In this document: piece after piece, positions 61,900 to 64,000 of the stretch
Layout: each line of letters begins with the position of its first letter
Numbering within the stretch: position 1 is the first letter of the stretch
Assembly: GCF_024701375.2 (NCBI RefSeq)
Contig: NZ_CP113912.1
Location: forward strand, 1-64,000
From: Streptomyces sp. KMM 9044
Lineage (GTDB): Bacteria > Actinomycetota > Actinomycetes > Streptomycetales > Streptomycetaceae
Reading direction: 5' to 3'
DNA: 64,000 bases
Notes under the pieces: generated by a model
The model's input: only the letters and a program-made list of their open reading frames with translations
Databases searched by the model: none
Told to the model about the DNA's origin: nothing
Program-made: the position numbers and the translations under genes

Positions 61900-63482
61900 G
61901 CCCGCTCCTCGGGCTGCTCCACGAACCGGCGGGCCAGCGCGAGCCGCTGCACCTTCAGCGTTGCGGTCCTGGGCAGCTCGGCCTGCGGAATCTGGACCGG
62001 ATCGGCCAGCTGGGGGAAGTCGGCGACGGCCGCCCGCCAGCGGTCCCGGTCCAGCGGCTTGTCGTCGACGGTGCAGATCACCGGAACCGGCTCGGAGTTC
62101 GGTCCCTGCACCACGACCAGCTCGCTCAGCTCGCTCAGCTGGCCCAGCACCACGTCCTCGACCTCCAGGGAGCTGCGCACCCCGGAGATCATGTCGACCT
62201 CCCGGTCGAGCATGTGCAGGCAGCCGAACCTGGTGCGGTAGCCGACGTCGCCGGTCCGCCACCAGTCGCCCTTGCGCTGGGAGTCGTACCGCTCCTGCTC
62301 GGCGAAGTAGGTCTTCGCCAACCCGTTCCAGGCGACCTCGATGAAGCCCGGGTTCTGCTCGGACGGGGGGTTGCCGTCCCGGCTCACCACGCGGACCTTC
62401 GCGGCGCCCTTCGGCATGGCCCAGCCGACGCAGCGTCCGTTCGCCTTGTGGGCGGAATCGCGGAAGTAGGCGCGGCCGACGGCCGGGCCTACCTCGCTCT
62501 GTCCGTAGATCTGGAAGAACAGGGCCCCTCGCCGGTGGGAGGAGTTGAGCAGCCGGCTCATCGTCCTGGGGTGAATCGCGTCGAACGTGCTGCTGAAGAC
62601 CTTCACCGACCCGAACGGCATGCGCGGGTCCTGCGCGAGGTGCTCCCACTCCATCAGCGAGTTGGGAAGCGCCTCGACGAGCACCGGCCGGTGCTCGATG
62701 AACTGCTCGGCGACGTCGGAGGGATCCGATTCCTTCAGGAGCAGGACCGGGAACTCCTTGAGAAGCGCCAGCGACATCGCCGCGACCATCCGCGAGTGCA
62801 CGAAGGGGATGTGGATCGCGACGGTCTCCTTCTTCCGCATCAGGGCGAGGAGCCGCCACTGCGGCAGGAGGCGGAGGCCCTGGGTGCGGGGTGTGTGCAC
62901 CACGAGCTTGGGGATGCCGGTGGTGCCGGAGGTGTGGGTGATCACGGCGGCCGCGTCGATCGGCCGGACCACCGGCCTGACCCGCGGCGCACCGGCGAGT
63001 CCGGTGAGCGAGACCGCCCCCGGTCGGTCGCCGTTCACGGTGATCACCCGCGTGGTGAGATCCGCGAGCGGGACCTCAGCCAGGACGTCCAGCTTGTGCA
63101 CATCGGTGAGCAGGTTCGGCCGGCCCACCCGCTCGATCAGGGCACCGACGGTCGCGGCGTCCAGGGCGGGCGAAAGCATCACGACGATTGCTCCGATGCG
63201 AGACGCCGCGGCGGCGAGCATCCAGATGTCGGCGTTGTGGGTCTTGTGGATCACCACGTGTTCGTCGGGCCGGACACCAGCCGCCCACAGGCGGCCCGCC
63301 AGGTCGTTCACGTGACCGGCGTACTGGGACACCGTCAGTCGCCGTCCTGCCTCGGGCAGGACGTCCAGGTCGTGGTCCAGGGTGATGGACGTCGCCCCGT
63401 TCACGGCCGCGGCCATCTCCGGCAGCAGGCCGATGTGCAGACCGCGCTTCTGTATCGATTTGTAGGCTGTGGAGCCCTTCAT
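61896..63482 (-). CDS. Adenylate-forming acyl-CoA ligase-like enzyme
   Basis: 528 residues from ATG 63482, eight bases after AGGAG. ANL superfamily: the phosphate loop THTSGTTGIPKLVVHTP near residue 185, FFQIYGQSEVGPAVG (A5), GDWWRTGDVGYRTRFGCLHM (A7) and LDREVDMISGVRSSLEVEDV (A8); the end, RTATLKVQRLALA, keeps the A10 Lys. The A8 hinge reads DREVDMISG. Substrate unknown. In naphthoquinone meroterpenoid clusters a ligase homologue stands with an aminotransferase; relatives such as CreM use nitrite to diazotise an amine, so this one may remove an amino group placed by the neighbouring enzyme. That is inference; fatty-acid or aryl-acid activation is equally open. Confidence 0.88.
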   Translation of the reverse strand: MKGSTAYKSIQKRGLHIGLLPEMAAAVNGATSITLDHDLDVLPEAGRRLTVSQYAGHVNDLAGRLWAAGVRPDEHVVIHKTHNADIWMLAAAASRIGAIVVMLSPALDAATVGALIERVGRPNLLTDVHKLDVLAEVPLADLTTRVITVNGDRPGAVSLTGLAGAPRVRPVVRPIDAAAVITHTSGTTGIPKLVVHTPRTQGLRLLPQWRLLALMRKKETVAIHIPFVHSRMVAAMSLALLKEFPVLLLKESDPSDVAEQFIEHRPVLVEALPNSLMEWEHLAQDPRMPFGSVKVFSSTFDAIHPRTMSRLLNSSHRRGALFFQIYGQSEVGPAVGRAYFRDSAHKANGRCVGWAMPKGAAKVRVVSRDGNPPSEQNPGFIEVAWNGLAKTYFAEQERYDSQRKGDWWRTGDVGYRTRFGCLHMLDREVDMISGVRSSLEVEDVVLGQLSELSELVVVQGPNSEPVPVICTVDDKPLDRDRWRAAVADFPQLADPVQIPQAELPRTATLKVQRLALARRFVEQPEERA

Positions 63483-63777
63483 GGGACTGTCTCCTTCAGG
63501 CACACTGCGAGGTCAACGGTGCACTGTGCGGGGTCCGTGCGGGGCCGGCCGGCGCATCGGGCCGGGGGGGCTGCGAGACCGGAGCCGGTGCGGCTCGCCC
63601 GGAGCTCGCGGCGCCCCGGTGGCCGACGTGATGGCGGCGGAAACCGGCCGGGGAGTGCCGGGAGCCTGTGGACACCCCCTCAAGCACCGCTCGACGACTC
63701 CCGGCCGAGCCGGGCGGTGGGCCCGGAGTACCTCGTTCCGCAGGTCGGCCGAGGCCTCCGGGACCGGGCTGCGTGCC
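63483..63777. other. Gap between aminotransferase and ligase genes
   Basis: About 295 bases without an ORF, GC-rich throughout. A promoter for the ligase-methyltransferase pair may lie here. Confidence 0.5.
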
Positions 63778-64000
63778 CTATGCGGTACGTCGGCCGGAGG
63801 CCGCGTGGGAGAGCAGCACGGCCCGGAGGGTTTCGGCGACCCGCTCGACCTGGTCCGTGCTCAGTTCGGCATGCATGGGTATGGCGAGGTTGCGGCGGAA
63901 GAGATCCGCCGAGACCGGGCACGTCTGCTTTGTCTCGAACACGGGCTGCACGTGCGTCGCCCATGTGCCGTGTCCACAGCCGATGCCCTGAGCCCGCAGG
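63778..64000 (-). CDS. DegT/DnrJ/EryC1-type aminotransferase, C-terminal part only
   Basis: The window's last 223 bases on the minus strand encode about 73 residues: GIGCGHGTWATHVQPVFETK, CPVSADLFRRNLAIPMHAEL, STDQVERVAETLRAVLLSHA, ending GRRTA and TAG at 63778. The segment with LAIPMHAELS and QVERVAETLR is the characteristic end of PLP-dependent sugar/aryl aminotransferases. The active-site Lys lies outside the window. Homologues in furaquinocin and napyradiomycin clusters make 8-amino-flaviolin from a naphthoquinone, so this enzyme would aminate the aromatic core if the pathway is of that type. Confidence 0.85.
   Translation of the reverse strand, partial: LRAQGIGCGHGTWATHVQPVFETKQTCPVSADLFRRNLAIPMHAELSTDQVERVAETLRAVLLSHAASGRRTA

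Overview
The window is high-GC actinomycete DNA of Streptomyces type. It starts almost at the physical end of a linear replicon: the first ~240 bases are a run of GC-rich hairpins matching the archetypal Streptomyces telomere. The telomere, the tap-tpg pair for end replication, two pairs of replicon-type winged-helix genes with iteron-like sites, and parAB with three parS-like palindromes together point to a giant linear plasmid. A plasmid-like chromosome arm is less likely.

Layout. 0-4 kb: telomere, two small ORFs and a telomere-type helicase. 4-10 kb: a repeat protein and a three-gene Mu/Tn5053-like transposon, both decayed, each hit by a ~140-bp MITE. 10-14 kb: tpg and tap, with a divergent coiled-coil gene. 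14-19 kb: a nested stack of elements (IS3 remnant, group II intron, IS5-type transposase remnant, a second IS, and a MITE inside that IS). 19.5-20.6 kb: a 56-bp-period iteron array followed by two winged-helix genes. 21-24 kb: a methionine aminopeptidase with a divergent XRE regulator, and transposase remnants. 24.8-25.8 kb: the second winged-helix pair, with a shared motif on both sides. 26.2-27.4 kb: three MITEs in a row beside decayed ORFs. 27.8-30.4 kb: parS sites, parA and parB. 31-35 kb: an ECF41-like sigma factor, a decayed second parAB, a Prim-Pol protein and a DUF6009-like gene.

From 35 kb the window is a regulatory and biosynthetic island. It holds an SDR and an AfsA/ScbA-like butyrolactone synthase, five SARP activators, one intact and two broken TetR-type receptors, and several ARE-like sites. 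Two of the SARP promoters are nearly identical and overlap such sites. Among the regulators lie a stand-alone condensation-domain protein, a membrane Fe-S oxidoreductase, a didomain aromatase/cyclase, broken thioesterase and TatB-like genes, and a nitroreductase.

From 55 kb to the end, mostly on the minus strand, are a DHA2 exporter, a vanadium haloperoxidase, an ABBA aromatic prenyltransferase, an irregular cis-prenyltransferase, an O-methyltransferase, an adenylate-forming ligase and the C-terminal end of a DegT-type aminotransferase. This set fits an aromatic meroterpenoid of the napyradiomycin/merochlorin/furaquinocin/lavanducyanin kind, with a lavandulyl-like irregular side chain and halogenation or halonium cyclisation. 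The aromatic-core synthase is not in the window and probably lies beyond 64 kb. The inferred logic is butyrolactone signal, receptor release from AREs, SARP expression, then the pathway operon.
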